DNA of 64,000 nt from Brachypodium distachyon (lineage: Eukaryota; Streptophyta; Magnoliopsida; Poales; Poaceae). The notes under the pieces are model-generated. The model saw only the letters and a program-made list of their open reading frames with translations, was not told where the DNA came from and ran no database searches. Positions 33,494 through 45,836 of the stretch are shown piece after piece; within the stretch, counting starts at the first letter, position 1; the number at the start of each line of letters is the position of its first letter. The position numbers and the translations under genes were made by a program. Where the stretch lies: contig NC_016135.3 of NCBI RefSeq assembly GCF_000005505.3, positions 7,968,613 to 8,032,612 on the forward strand. Direction: 5' to 3'.

Positions 33494-36400
33494 TGAAGCG
33501 ACCGCCCCCGTACACGGGTTCGATCTCTGTGCTTTAGTGCTAGTCCTTGGATCGACTCACTAGCACACACAGTTTCAAGATGTAATATCATAGAACAAAG
33601 GTCTCAATATTACAACGAATCATCCAGAATTTAAAGGTACTTACAACTTGCATAACCTCACGGGTTAGCTGGAAATGAAACAACTGTTTAGCAGCGGAAA
33701 AACGGAAGATACAAGAGCACATCAACACCACGGTGAGAGCGTGGTGGAATGTAAGCCCGTAACCCAAACAAGCAGAACGTACATCTTACTCGTTGTCAGA
33801 GCTTCCTGCATCATTAAACGATGCAGCCACTAGGGTCAATACATTGAATGTATTGGCAAGATTCACTAGAAGTTATAATAGAACCTACCAAGTATATGCA
33901 GTATTTGGCAAGGTGGAGTTCAGGCTGTTTGCGTGGAAGTAGAACATAAATTACCCTACTACAAAGAAATGTTACAGTAATGTTAACTAATGGACACAGG
34001 GTAGACACACCCATGCTCCTATTAACCTAGAGTACATTGAAGTGGATTCTTCAAGTACTCCTACCCTGTTCAAACCATTCATTTTATTTAAGAAATTGGA
34101 ATGAGTGAGACTTTCCTTACAGCTCCACATCTAGTTGCTCAAATTGTCCATTGCCGGGGACACGGCTAAGTACTTAGTTTTGACGCTCTCGAGAGTTTGT
34201 ACACATTCCCCACAAGAAACCGACGTGTTAATCCCTTGCTGTCCTCAGGGTAGAGTAGCAACGGCATCGATTACAAGATTTTCAGAAGTAATTCCCTAAA
34301 CCACGAGAGAATCACGCTCCCCCTACACGGCTACCTCAGTACAATTCTTCGGGTTTAGGTTCATACAACTTACTCTTGTCTCGCCAGAGCCCATATAGCA
34401 TTGTGGTTGTACTAGAAGCTTCTAAATAGGAAACTAGTCCAGTCTCCGTTACCCCAGGTGGCATTCCACATTTGCAACGTAGGCGCTCCCCGAATCCATG
34501 GGAGAGACGTCCATGGACGATCCATTCCTGAATCCACAGGAACTCGACTCAAAGGGACCCATAGAAATGGACCTGATGCCGCTAATCCTCAAAATCTTCA
34601 AAGCAGCCCACCCAGGACGGTTCATTGAATTAATTGTTTTGCCTTACATCTAACAAAAACATTTCATATAGTCAAAGGCATAACAATATCATAATGTAGT
34701 TATTTCCCCCACGATACTACCATAGCTTAGCATTCAACTACAATCGATGGCTATTTGGTAGCAAGGTAATGGCGAGGGTAAACTATACTACCTGGGATTT
34801 ATAGCTAGCATAGAGGTACGAGTAATAGTCCTATCAATGCATCTCTACCAACAACACTAATGCATAAGTATTTTAAAACAACAATAATAATGGGATATGA
34901 TCAAAGTGAACTTGCTTTGTCCAAGGTTGTGATAGTTCTCGCACTCTTCGCAACAACAAGGAATTACAGTCCACACAATCTAAAATAAAAGAAACATACA
35001 CACCATAAACACAACACTCAATACAAAAGCCATGCCATGATGCATATGCCATGATGATGCACACAAAGGTTACTTCTAAAATACAAGTTTTGTTTCTGTT
35101 TTGAAAAGTTTTTCAAATGATTTGGACAGATTATACAACATCAAGTGGTAATTAATATGCATGACATGGATAGGGTTTAAAACAAAAGATTGTGCGGCTT
35201 TTGCAACATAGAGCAATATTTAAACTTGTATGCCATGATTATACACAAAATAATTTCTTCTCTGGTCCTAATGGACAGAGAACAAGTTTAAATAATTTTA
35301 TTGCAAGCTAACATGCTCAAAACTATTTTGAAACAATTCATTTGAAATTTAAACCATAAACCACCATTCTGTAAATAGCTACTGTCTAAATTATTCAAAA
35401 CCGAAATTAAACAGTGCCAAAATATTGTACACGTTGTGACGATTCCAGAAAGGTGCGGATCACTATTTTTGAACAAACGGTTTAAAAGATATAAGGATTT
35501 GAAGTTTCAGGAGCTTTTCTGCAAAAGTGCATTATCTAATTCGGCCGAATTAAAAAAAACATAAAATGCTCTGCCACGTGGCATGGCGGGATTGGCCCGG
35601 GGCTAGGGTTCCAGCCGACGGGGCGTGCGCGCCGGACGGCGGAGGCGGGCGGCGCAGGGCGGCGCGGCAGGCGGGCGCGGAGGCGGTGCGGGGCGGCGCG
35701 GCAGGCGGCCGGAGCGGCGCAGGCATCGGCGGGCGGGCGGCGGCGCGGGGCAGCGCGGGCGCGGGCAGGCGGGAGGAGGTGGCGGCGCGAGCGACGGGCC
35801 GGCGCGCGGCGGCAGCGTGCGGGCGCGGGCGCGGGCAGTGATGCGGGTCGGGGTGGCCCGATCTTTCGATGAGATTGATAACTCTCGATTTGGGTAGAAG
35901 GTGGCGTTGACGATCCGACTACGGCCTAGGAGGCAGCGTCTTAGCAATCGATACACCAACTCCAGACGGTTATATTGATCACGCGGGGGCACGATCAACC
36001 TGACCACGAAGGTCTTTGTTCCTGCAAGCAATCGAAAAACAAGCAAGAACAAGATAAATAGCTGATGCAATCTAAAATTGCGAATATACTATATCAAACC
36101 AATGTCTCAACGAGACGATAAGTTGGAGTCTTGACGATGGTAAAACAGGTGGTCTAACCGACACACGCGATTACACGAAAGTTGCAAAGATGGCTAAACT
36201 TTATTTAATCAAAACCCAAGGCTCCTTAGGGGGGGCTCATGGGGTATATAAAGGAGGAGGGAGAGATATTTTCGTCCAGCTTGAGTAAGGAGGCCGAAAT
36301 CCAACTCTATCTCTAACTTTCCTAACAAACTACAACTCTTTAGGAAACAGAAAAACAGATCCGTCAGCTTGTTTTGTCCGTCACGGTCAGCACGAGTCGA

Positions 36401-37833
36401 ATCTCTTGATGGGGCCAGATCCGTTGGAAATGTCTTGTAATTTTCTTTCCAACAAGTACTGTTTTGCTTGATTTGGACTCCGGATGCGGCCTGGGTGATT
36501 AAAACAAATTCGGGTCTCCTGACAGCTCGGACCCAAATCGGATTCAACTTTAATTCGTGATATCTTTCTCTAGCAAGCTCCGAATCATGTGCCGTTTGAT
36601 TTGTTGGAAAGTACACTTGAAATCCTTCCCTCTCAGCTGTATGAATGCTTGATTCTTGTTGGCCCTCCCGTTCGCCTCCATCATATCTCATCTTGACCTT
36701 GGACTTGAAAAGCTCGACAAGATGCCTACGTAATAAAACGAGACAAGATAGTAGTAGCTCCGCCTCTTCATAAATATGACAATCAAAACAATTACTACTT
36801 GAATTCACCTGATTATAAATCTTGTCAAATATTATAGAATTGAGGGTACCAAAGGTCATATCCATGGTTAGCATGTCCATATCAGGCAGGCGGCGCAGGC
36901 GGCCGGAGGCGGAGAAGAAGACGGGCGGAGCGCGGGCGAGCTCCAAAAGCAAATTGGACGGCGTCACTGCGTGCGCAACGAGGAGAGGAAGAGGCTTAGG
37001 AGGTCGGTGCGGGCGGAGACTCACCGGAACGGCGGCGAGACGAGGAAAACGGCGGCGGCGGGGTGCAACTCCAGTGAGCAATTAAATTGCAATCGAGGCA
37101 AAATCGGGCGAGCAGTTGGGGGGGAGTGGTAGAGAAAAACGAGGGCTTGGGGTGACGCGCAAGGATTTGGAGGAAACGGCCCGAGCGCGGAGAAATCGGA
37201 GGTGGAGTCGTGGGCAGTTCGCGGGCGTGCGTGGCCGGATTTCTCGGACGGAGGTTGAAGATGACGCGCGGGTCCCACCGGTCAGTGAGAGCGGGCGGCT
37301 CGGGCGGGGCGGAGCCGGTCGGTCCGGTTCGGCGGTTCGGTCCGGTTCGGCCGGTTTTTCCGGTTTTTCCTTTTCTTTTATCTATTTTCTGATTTTGAAC
37401 CTCAGAATTGATTCGAAGCTCCAAATCACTCCAAATCAAATGCAACAAAATTTGTAAAATCATATTTTCATATGATCTAACTTTTGGAACAAGAATTTCC
37501 TCAAAATAAAATATTTAAAAATACATTTGCCTATAAAATGGCTTTTAGGGCCCTTAGGCTATCGAAACAAATAATTTTTTCAAAATACTTTCAAAAGCCA
37601 ATTTATGGGATAGCTCTATATATGCATTAAATCCTTTTTTACCACAACACCCTCATGGGTTAAAATGCAAATACCCAAAAGCAAGAACAAGGTCCAAAAT
37701 CAAATAAAGGCATCTTTGCAAAAGGGTTTTCTGGGCAAATTTTAGGGTTTTGAAAGTGATCAAAATGCAAGGGTGACATGATGCTCATGATATGCAATGC
37801 ATATGAAGAGTTTTGAAAAATTGGGATGTTACA
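33494..37833 (-). mobile_element. Solo LTR of the Tekay-type gypsy family (copy B), minus orientation
   Basis: Begins TGAAGCGACCGCCCCC and ends TTGGGATGTTACA, the complement of copy A's ends, with perfect TTGAT duplications (33489-33493, 37834-37838). Without the nested 1051 bp it is about 3.29 kb, similar to copy A. Confidence 0.95.
35839..36884 (-). mobile_element. Solo LTR of a diverged gag-only-family subtype, nested in another solo LTR
   Basis: On the minus strand it starts TGATATGGACATGC and ends ACCCGCATCA, with perfect GGCAG duplications (35834-35838, 36885-36889). It is clearly diverged from the copies at 4532, 8839 and 12993, yet the long LTR frame (about 36875 to 36209) is open and the added codons are whole triplets. 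Confidence 0.95.
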
Positions 37834-38975
37834 TTGATTAGATGTAATTGTAATGTTCGTAGTTATCTTTCAGTCTTTTTTATGCTTCTGGCTTCCTTAC
37901 TTAGTTGACACTGACTTATGTAAATAATTGGGGGCCCATATATAGCTTGAGGGGGATATGGGGAGTGTAGATAGCTTTACTGTAAATCAATTACAAATGA
38001 GGTAGCGGCATGGAGAAAAGTAGATGGGAAAAGATGGGGTGGGTTTTGTGGTTTTGCTTTGGAGAAAAAAAGGGAAAAGATGACACTACTGATTCTTTTA
38101 CTGCATTAATGCCATCCTTTCCCTGATCTTAATCTTAATCTTTTGTTCAGAACTACCTTTATTTTTCTTACATTTAGGTTTCTATTGCTTTACCAGATCT
38201 TGTATCTTGATTCCCTAGACACCGCAGCTCTGCAAGTACAAACAAACAGAACTCATAGCTAGCTAGCATGGTGTAGAACTGTGGACAGACAAGATGGTCT
38301 CCGGATGGCAGTTGGCGTGGACACAAACTGTGTTTTTGTGTTCTTAGGCTTCATCTATGGGCAAAAACAAGCTGAAACTACATGTACATCCCCTTTTCTT
38401 TGTGCCTGCAGTTTTATCTGAACTTTTTAGTGATACCTACATGTAAGTCGTACAAGCACCTTGTGGGTTTTTTATTTCTGTTGTGGATTTTTGTGTGCAT
38501 GCAGTCGTGAATTTCCAATGATCATATCATACATTCTTGGATCAAAAGTTACAACATCAAACCATGGGGAATTCTTAGAGCGCACTTTTTATAGGAAAAG
38601 CTGAGGTAGCTAGACAGCAGGTACCTTGAGTATCTTCTTTTTTTCGTCACCAGTTTGAGATGCTTGGATCTGATCTTTTTCTGGTCAGATGCTATCTCCA
38701 GTTCGATGTAATTTCTACTCCGTAAGTGTTTTTTCCTGGAGGTAGATCTTTCTGCATTCTGTGTTTTCATGGCGGAGTCTGGAGGTAGAAGAAAGAGTTG
38801 ACAGGTTTGTAGGAGGTGTGGGGTTCCAGACTGCTGTGCACCCGATGTAAAAGGAGAGTACAAACCTGTGGTTTTCTGGTATTTCCTGGCGCCATCAATG
38901 TGGGACCACGAGATTTCTTCCCTGTCTCCATCAACGCGGGGTCCACCGGGACCGGGAGCAATTTTCTGGACAGAC
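37834..38975. other. Intergenic, AT-rich
   Basis: No gene, MITE or clear repeat found apart from the last minisatellite unit near 37839. Confidence 0.5.
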
Positions 38976-39173
38976 TAGGGCGCGCACCGTGTAGCCACGT
39001 GCTTTGGGATAGGGGGGTGTTACCTTTTTGGGAGTTACGAGCACTTGGTCGGGACTCAATTCATATGCCAGATCTAGGGCGCGCACCATGTAGCCACGTG
39101 CTTTCGGATAGTGGGGTGTTACCTTTTTGGGAGTTACGAGCACCTGGTCGGGACTCACTTCATGTGCCAGATC
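38976..39173 (+). repeat. Two-copy tandem repeat, period 99 bp
   Basis: Each unit runs from CTAGGGCGCGCACC through GTAGCCACGTGCTTT and TTTTTGGGAGTTACGAGCAC to ATGCCAGAT. CACGTG (G-box) occurs in each. The array ends at GTGCGCGCGCATCGGG, next to the copia LTR. Confidence 0.88.
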
Positions 39174-39179
39174 GTGCGC

Positions 39180-40744
39180 GCGCATCGGGTAACGGCCCCC
39201 TAAATAAAAGTATTATTTATCTCCATGTTCATTATTATTGTTTATTTCTTTATGCTAGAACTGCTATGATTCTTGAATATGAGATTCGAAGGAAAACTCA
39301 TAAGCGCGTGTAAAGAGATAAACACCAAATTGTTCCTAGTCCGGCCTCTAGGATTAACTCATGTGTCGTATGATGATCATGTTTTCCTGATCATGGCATA
39401 GTCATAGTAACAAAGATCCCTACGACAGTGAGAGCACATTGTTAGAAGAACAAGGGTGCTGAACAGATCCAATTTCATGATATACTACGAGATCTTTTCG
39501 TCACTTGTTAGTATTATCATAAGATTGTTATTGTATACTCACGTCCTTAGACCATGAGAATATCAAGTCCATTCATACTGGAAGATTTACTTTGATGGTT
39601 ATCAAACGTTACCCGTAACTGGGTGGTTATAACGGTAATCTTTCAGGTATTTCAGAAATGTATGTCTAGCAACTCAATAGTTCAAGATTGGGATTTGCTC
39701 CTCCTGACGATGGAGAGATATGCTTCGGGCCCTCTCGGTATTATGGTGTCCATTATCGTCTGGTCAGACACGTTGTGATTCGATCACAGGGGTATCAAAA
39801 TAAGGAAACGAGAAAAGAGAACAAACCGGTAACGAGGATGATTTGGTATTGTGATCAAGTCGTTGCTTCACAAGGATATCACAAGGATAGCAAAAGGAAT
39901 TGTTTACGGGAACAAAAGGTTCGCTCGAAATATTCGTGTATGTGTGGGAATTAATATGGATGTCCAGATCCCGCTATTAATTATTGACCGAAAGGAGTTC
40001 CGGGTCATGTCTACACATTACCAAACCTGCGGGGTCACACGCTCAAGGATCATCATTTTGTTGAGTACTAGAACTGTTGGAAACAAGAGAGAATTACACC
40101 GGAAAAGTTTCCGAAAGATTGAAAATGGTTCAGCGAATAAAAACGAAAAAGTTTTGGATAGGCTCCATGGGCTGCGTGCCTGGATAGTCCAGGATAGAGG
40201 CAGCCGCATGGAATGGGGAGGATGAACCACCGTTCTTGGTGGCTGGTTTAAAGGGTATTAACCCCCTATCCTTGATGCACATAAAACCCCTACTTGATGG
40301 ACTTGGTAACTCCTCGTTGATGTGCATGGGACTAAAAACTGGTAACGCTCTCTTTGATGTGCCTATTTAAGTGGAGGGAAGAGGCAGCCAAAAACACACA
40401 CACGGGTGGGTGCAAGGCTGCCCTCTCTCTCGTAACCATTCTCATTGTTCCATAATTAGTCTCCGGTAGTTTTTCGTTCTGGACGGCGAAGCACTGCTGA
40501 ATTGGTGATTCCGTACGCGTGGATACCGGCAGAGGGATCGTGCTTTCGATCCTCAGACGGGAGGGATAATTCTCGCGGTTGGGAGGTACAATCCTAGCTG
40601 CGGGAATCAGCATCAACGGTCTTCACCAACATCTTCTCTCCGCTGCGATCGTTGGTAGATTCGATAAAACCTACCTGCACCTTCATAGTGATTTTGGGCT
40701 TTGTTCATAGGACGAAATTTTATTTTCTACTACGTTCCCCAATA
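39180..40744 (+). repeat. 5' LTR of the Angela-like element (about 1.56 kb)
   Basis: The right end is CGTTCCCCAATA, two bases before TGGTATCAGAGC. The left end has lost a clear TG; similarity begins around GGCCCCCTAAATAAAAG near 39192, so the start is approximate. Confidence 0.75.
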
Positions 40745-40745
40745 G

Positions 40746-40757
40746 TGGTATCAGAGC
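40746..40757 (+). promoter_or_regulatory. Primer-binding site, initiator-Met tRNA type
   Basis: TGGTATCAGAGC follows the LTR, the standard site for plant copia elements. Confidence 0.92.
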
Positions 40758-41462
40758 TATATGAGTAGGTGCTGGTACGATGTAGAGCATGTGCGGAAAC
40801 CTTAGAAGCCACAATAAAATATGCAAAACCCTATTAGAGGCGTCTAACTTGTTTTTGCAGAATATACATGTGATATGCTATAGTCTTCGTCATGTCAATA
40901 AGATTCTATGAGATGCTATATGTTGTAAATTAATTTTTGCATGAATTTCATGTGATGAGTTAATCCTTTTTATGCACCCTGTTTGATGCGCGGTAGTCGT
41001 GTTTTATAGGGTGATCCCTCACATAAAAATATCAAGTTGTTAGTGTTCTCCCAAGTGTAGCACCGTCTGTAATACGTGTCATTTCGAGGTGCGCCATGTC
41101 ACATGAGTACGATAGACTTGTCGCGTATGAGGCGGGTGCAAACCGTTCCTGCATCAAGTACATTTGGTTGTCTTGACGTTCAGGCAAGATGGTCTTTAGC
41201 TCGGAACACTCCCATCGAAAGATGAACAAGAGTCACATGAGTTGTGATTGGCAAGTTGGCCTACCCGTCTAAATTTTTGTCATCAGTGATGTCACATCAA
41301 TGACTTCAAATTGAGACGTGGATCTTGAATTACTTTGGGTCAATTATGAGGGATATTGGTTTTTAGTGGGAGCACAGATAAAATGAAAATTGTTTAATTG
41401 GTAGTGCTGTTAATTATGAACGTTGTCTAAGTGAGTTTTGTTAATTTTACGTTGTAGACAAG

Positions 41463-42086
41463 ATGGCACGTAATACACCGTTTAACTTGGGCCCGATGCT
41501 TGAGAATGAAAAATTAACTGCGAATGGAAGCAACTATGCGGACTGGGTCCGTACCCTGAAACTTGTTCTCAGGGGTGCTAAGAAAAAATACGTTCTAGAT
41601 GTGGCTCTTCCAGCAACTCCGGGACATGATGCCTCGGATGATGAAAAGGATGTCTATGCCACTAAGGTAGATTACAGCACCGTAGCCCAATGCCTTATGC
41701 TCACTTGCATGGATCCTGAACTTCAAAAACGTTTTGAGAATTACAACGCTTTCGATATGCTCAGATCGTTGAAAGCTATGTATGAGACACAAGCTAGAGC
41801 TGAACGTTATGAGATAACAAAGGCCTCATGGGAATGCAAGATGGCAGAAGGAAGTTCAGTGAATGAGCACGTAATCAAGATGGTTGGTTACGCGCACAGA
41901 CTTGCATCTTTGGGTTTTCCTATCCCTAAGTCGCTTGGCACTGATGTTTTACTTGCTTCACTCCCCCCGTCTTATGACGGCTTTATCATGAATTACAACA
42001 TGAATGGGATGGACAAGAACACAAGCGAATTGTTCGCTATGCTGAAAACTGCGGAGGCTGAATGCAGAAGGACACCAATCATGTGA
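41463..42086 (+). pseudogene. Copia Gag (UBN2-type), frameshifted at its C-terminus
   Basis: 207 codons starting MARNTPFNLGPMLENEKL. NGSNYADWVRTLKLVL near the start and LASLPPSYDGFIMNYN near residue 165 are standard Angela-type Gag positions. The frame ends in TGA at 42084 and a second frame (42062-42388) continues with AEC then the CCHC knuckle, so one indel separates them. The leader 40758-41462 is non-coding. Confidence 0.85.
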
Positions 42087-42994
42087 TGATGGTGAATAAG
42101 ACCACCAGTTTCAAGAAGGGCAAAGCCAAAAAGGGTAAGGGTGTCGGTAAGACCGACAACCAAGGAAAACCCAAGAGCGGCGCCACTCCAGACACTGTGT
42201 GTTTCTTCTGCAAGGGCAAAGGTCACTGGAAGAGAAATTGCAAAAAGTATTTGGTGGAGAAGAAGTCTGGATCGTCGAGCGAAGGTATAATTGTTATACA
42301 TGTTATAGACATATTTCTTACTGGTCCTCAATCTAAATCATGGGTATTTGATACCGGATCGGTTGCTCATATTTGCAACTTGATGTAGGGACTTTAGAAG
42401 GTGAGAAAACTTGCAAGGAATGAGGTGCAGATGCGCGTCGGGAACGGTGTCCAAATCGCCGCTCTAGCCATTTGTGTCATGCCCTTACGTCTACCTTCAG
42501 GATTCACTTTAGAACTAAATAATTGTTATTTTATTCCAGCATTATGTAAGAACATTATCTCAGGATCGTGTTTGTTACTTGATGGATATACTTTTAATTC
42601 AAAGAACAATGGTTGTTCCAGCTATTTTAAGAATATGTTTTATGGATTTGCACCCATTGTGAATGGGTTATTCATTTTGGATTTTGAATGTGGCAACGAT
42701 GTCTATAATGTTGATGCTAAACATCTTAAGAAAATTGAGACAAATACCACTTTTATGTGGCACTGCCGTCTTGGACATATTGGAAAGAAACGAATGCAAA
42801 AACTTCATAATGATGGAATTTTACAGTCTTTTGATTTCGAATCATTTGATACATGTGAAGCTGGTCTAATGGGTAAAATGACCAAGACATCGTTCACAGG
42901 ACATGTTGAACGGGCGAGTGATTTGTTGGAAATAGTACATTCTGATGTATGTGGTCTGATGAGTGTACCGGTGCGTGGTGGATACCTTTATTTC
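42062..42994 (+). pseudogene. Copia zinc knuckle, protease, GAG-pre-integrase and integrase start
   Basis: CFFCKGKGHWKRNC (42205-42246) is a CCHC knuckle. WVFDTGSVAHIC (near 42343) is the protease loop. MWHCRLGHIGKKRMQKLHND (about 42755-42813) is the GAG-pre-integrase zinc-binding part, followed by LLEIVHSDVCGLM with the first integrase Asp. The frame ends at a TAG (42386) and resumes at 42401. The text stops at RGGYLYF exactly where the Mutator-like element begins. Confidence 0.85.
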
Positions 42995-43267
42995 GAGCCA
43001 CCCCTTTCAAGTGAATAGTCTCACATAGGGCGCCTTTCGCTGTAAATGGATCCGTGCTATACATGTGCGTGAGAAAATATCTGAGAAGCATTTTTTGACC
43101 TAGATGAAAAAGGGCAAATTGATGGTGGGCCGTTACTTGTCCTTAGTCAACGTGAGTTTGATTATTGTGATGGGGCCCTCCTCGTGGAAGTTTTTGACAG
43201 AAATTGCACCCTCCGGAACGAAATGGCAAAAAATGGTCTGGCAAAAAGCCTGTACAGCGACACGTGG

Positions 43268-43324
43268 CCTTTCCTCCAATGTCATTAGAGGAAAGGTCTT
43301 TCCGCCAATGGCATTGGTGGAAGG
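43268..43324. repeat. Two consecutive near-perfect palindromes
   Basis: Palindrome 1 (43268-43296): CCTTTCCTCCAATG pairs with CATTAGAGGAAAGG, one mismatch, one-base loop. Palindrome 2 (43298-43324): CTTTCCGCCAATG pairs with CATTGGTGGAAGG, two mismatches, one-base loop. The two are related to each other. Confidence 0.85.
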
Positions 43325-43617
43325 GCGCATGAAAGAGCTTTTCAGTACACTGCGCGAACTACTGCAGTACGCCTAGCTCGACCAGTTAGCCCGTCCACTT
43401 CCTCCTCTGGCCACTGCACCGCCTCGAGCTGCTCCTCCTGTGCACGCGCGCCCCTCGCTGCCATGTCCTGCCGCCGCCGCCTCGCCGTGGAGCCGTGGCC
43501 TCCTTAAGAACCGCGACGAAACGACCATGTCATGAGATACGCATCGTCCACCTCTACGTCCGGACGCTAGGAATTACCGCGGTAACGAGTACAGCCGCGT
43601 GCGTCCTATACGAATAG

Positions 43618-43677
43618 GGTGCCCGCGTGGTGTTCGACGAAATGAGGCAGGCGAGCTCCACCCTATGGAACGCGAGG
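43618..43677 (+). pseudogene. PPR-repeat gene fragment
   Basis: GARVVFDEMRQASSTLWNAR matches the end of a pentatricopeptide repeat motif (A..VFDEM). It is a fragment of one repeat and no start or neighbouring repeats are visible. 43678-44248 and 44362-45254 contain no recognisable gene. Confidence 0.5.
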
Positions 43678-44248
43678 GTACGCTTGCCAATGGACACGAG
43701 AAGAAGGCCGGGGCAGCTCCACCCTAGTGTGTGAGTATGTACAGGTTGGTCGGGTCTTCTGGATAGGATGACTCACCGCATGGAGGAGAGTAGGTAGCTT
43801 CGTGGGGTTAGTTGCCACCTCTGGCTGCTATATATACGTGAAGCAACCAAGGGAGAAGAACAGGAGCATCTAGTTGCTCCAACAGCCTGGGCCTCTGTCG
43901 TTCACAACATCTACAAGCCTGATATGGTCTGTACTGTATCTCCCTCTTCCTCTGTCTTGCCCACGCACGCAACCTGTTTGATGCAATGCCTGCCAGCCTG
44001 CTCACTAGCATGTTTCTGATCCTGCAGACCATTCCGGTGGTCCATGGAGGCGGCGGCGGCAATGGAAAGGAGAGCTGAGTGAGTTTGAAGCCGGGCAAGG
44101 GCCAGAATTCGTGCTTGATAGAGCATAAGTTGGTTAATTTATTGCTTGGGCCGGGAGTCGAGGTGGTCGCAGGCTCGCAGCCAGCCGCAGCACAGAGCAT
44201 CGCGGCGTTGAAGCCGAGCACGTACACCGGCAGGGCGGTAATGTTGTA

Positions 44249-44361
44249 CTTCCTCCGTCTCACATTAAGTGACTCAAATTTATCCAAATATGGATGTATC
44301 TATTTCTAAAAAGTTTCTAGATACATGTAATAGAAAGTCACTTAATATGGGATGGAGAAAG
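44249..44361. mobile_element. Stowaway MITE (113 bp)
   Basis: CTTCCTCCGTCTCACATTAA at the left and its near-complement CTTAATATGGGATGGAGAAAG at the right, flanked by TA. It lies inside the Mutator-like element. Confidence 0.88.
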
Positions 44362-45254
44362 TAGTTGGGTAGTCGTGTAGGAAAATCATGAGTTTATTAG
44401 TCAAGTTGTAATCAGGTTAGGTGTACAACTTGACTAATCAACTAGGTGTTTGCCGTGTAAGCTTGTTTGCCACCGTGTACGAGTAGTAGTCCAGCCAGGT
44501 GTTTGCCGTGTATACGAGCGTGCATGAGTTTAGGTAGGATTAGTTCAGGGATTCCTAATCCGCGTAGATCTAGTCCTAGCTATTGGGCATGTATACATGC
44601 TCGGGCAAGCAGCCTAACTTCAGACCAAGCTTTGTACCGTGGTAAGAGATGGTCCGATCTTCTCAGAGAGCAACGAGGATAACCTGTATGATTCTACAAA
44701 TCTTCCGGCTGTTCACCCGTCGTCGCATGACGAACTTGCAACCCAATGGAAATTCGCAACACCACACACATGCGCAGTAGTCCTCCAATCACAAGCGGTT
44801 TCGCAATCTTCCAATTCCCAGCGGAACAACAGATTATGCTCGAAATTTCAGTAGATAACAAACACCCTATCGAAACAAATATGGTGTATAGGATTCCAGA
44901 TGAATGCTTCTCGCAATCAACAAGAGTCTCGAAAATAGTTAAAACATGGTCTAACTCTAACCCTAGGCGTACCCCTTGTATATATAGGCGGGGGGCAGCC
45001 AAACACACAAACGGAGTTAGATTCAAACTAGGTTCGACTCAAACTCATACAACAAATCCGAATAGGACTAGTAAACAAGGACTCGCAGGTCCGGGCGCCC
45101 CTTAGAATGTCGAGCTCGTCGTAGGCTTTCCTTGTGCGCCTCATACTCATACTCAACTTGTGGGCAGAATGAGCCTCATACTCATACTCAACTTATGGTG
45201 GACAGATCATTCTTGTCGTTGTCTGCCCCTTGCACACAAGTTGCTCTTCTAGCG

Positions 45255-45836
45255 TTATGTATCCTCCATCTTCATTTGTGGTGCGCCTGCCTCTCTCTCC
45301 TCCCTCGCGCATATCTTGATGTTGGATAACAGCACGTGATGATCCTCGCACGCGGCCTCCTCTCCTCCACGCTCCACGGTTGCCTCAGCCTCAAACCTGA
45401 TTACACAAAGATACAAAGACTTAGGCGGTATAAAATTCTCATCAATATAAACATTAGGTGCAGCTAGGAGTGAGTTCACCTTTTGTTTTAATAACTTGGC
45501 ACGTGCTCGTGTAATTGGTCCAATGCGTAGATCATTGGATTTATCTTGAACAGCAAGATCGTCATTAGGCAAAGATGACAAAGGACTAGGGATGCCCTCA
45601 TCATCCTCCCCCTCTTCAAAAGGCATTGTCCTCGACGCTCCAAGGTCTTCTCCATCATATGGCGTGAAATCAGCAATGTTGAACAAATTACTCACGCCAA
45701 ACTTATTGGTTGGAAGATCTATCTTGTAAGCATTATCATTGATCTTGGCAAGCATCTTGTATGGTCCATCTTCTCGTGGCAGAAACTTTGACTTACGTTG
45801 TTCAGGAAATCTATCCTTGCGAAAAGATAGGGTCAT
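45255..45836 (-). pseudogene. Gypsy polyprotein C-terminal fragment, inverted relative to its neighbour
   Basis: The minus frame has [29 protein letters not shown] and GPITRARAKLLKQKV, the usual end of this gypsy group's polyprotein after integrase. The last part (after about 45390) is probably LTR-derived read-through. The GPITRARA motif also occurs in the LTR at 60135. Confidence 0.8.

Noticed and set aside
43104..43376. 90-codon frame at the left of the Mutator-like element
   Set aside because: No recognised motif and it spans the twin palindromes; likely chance.
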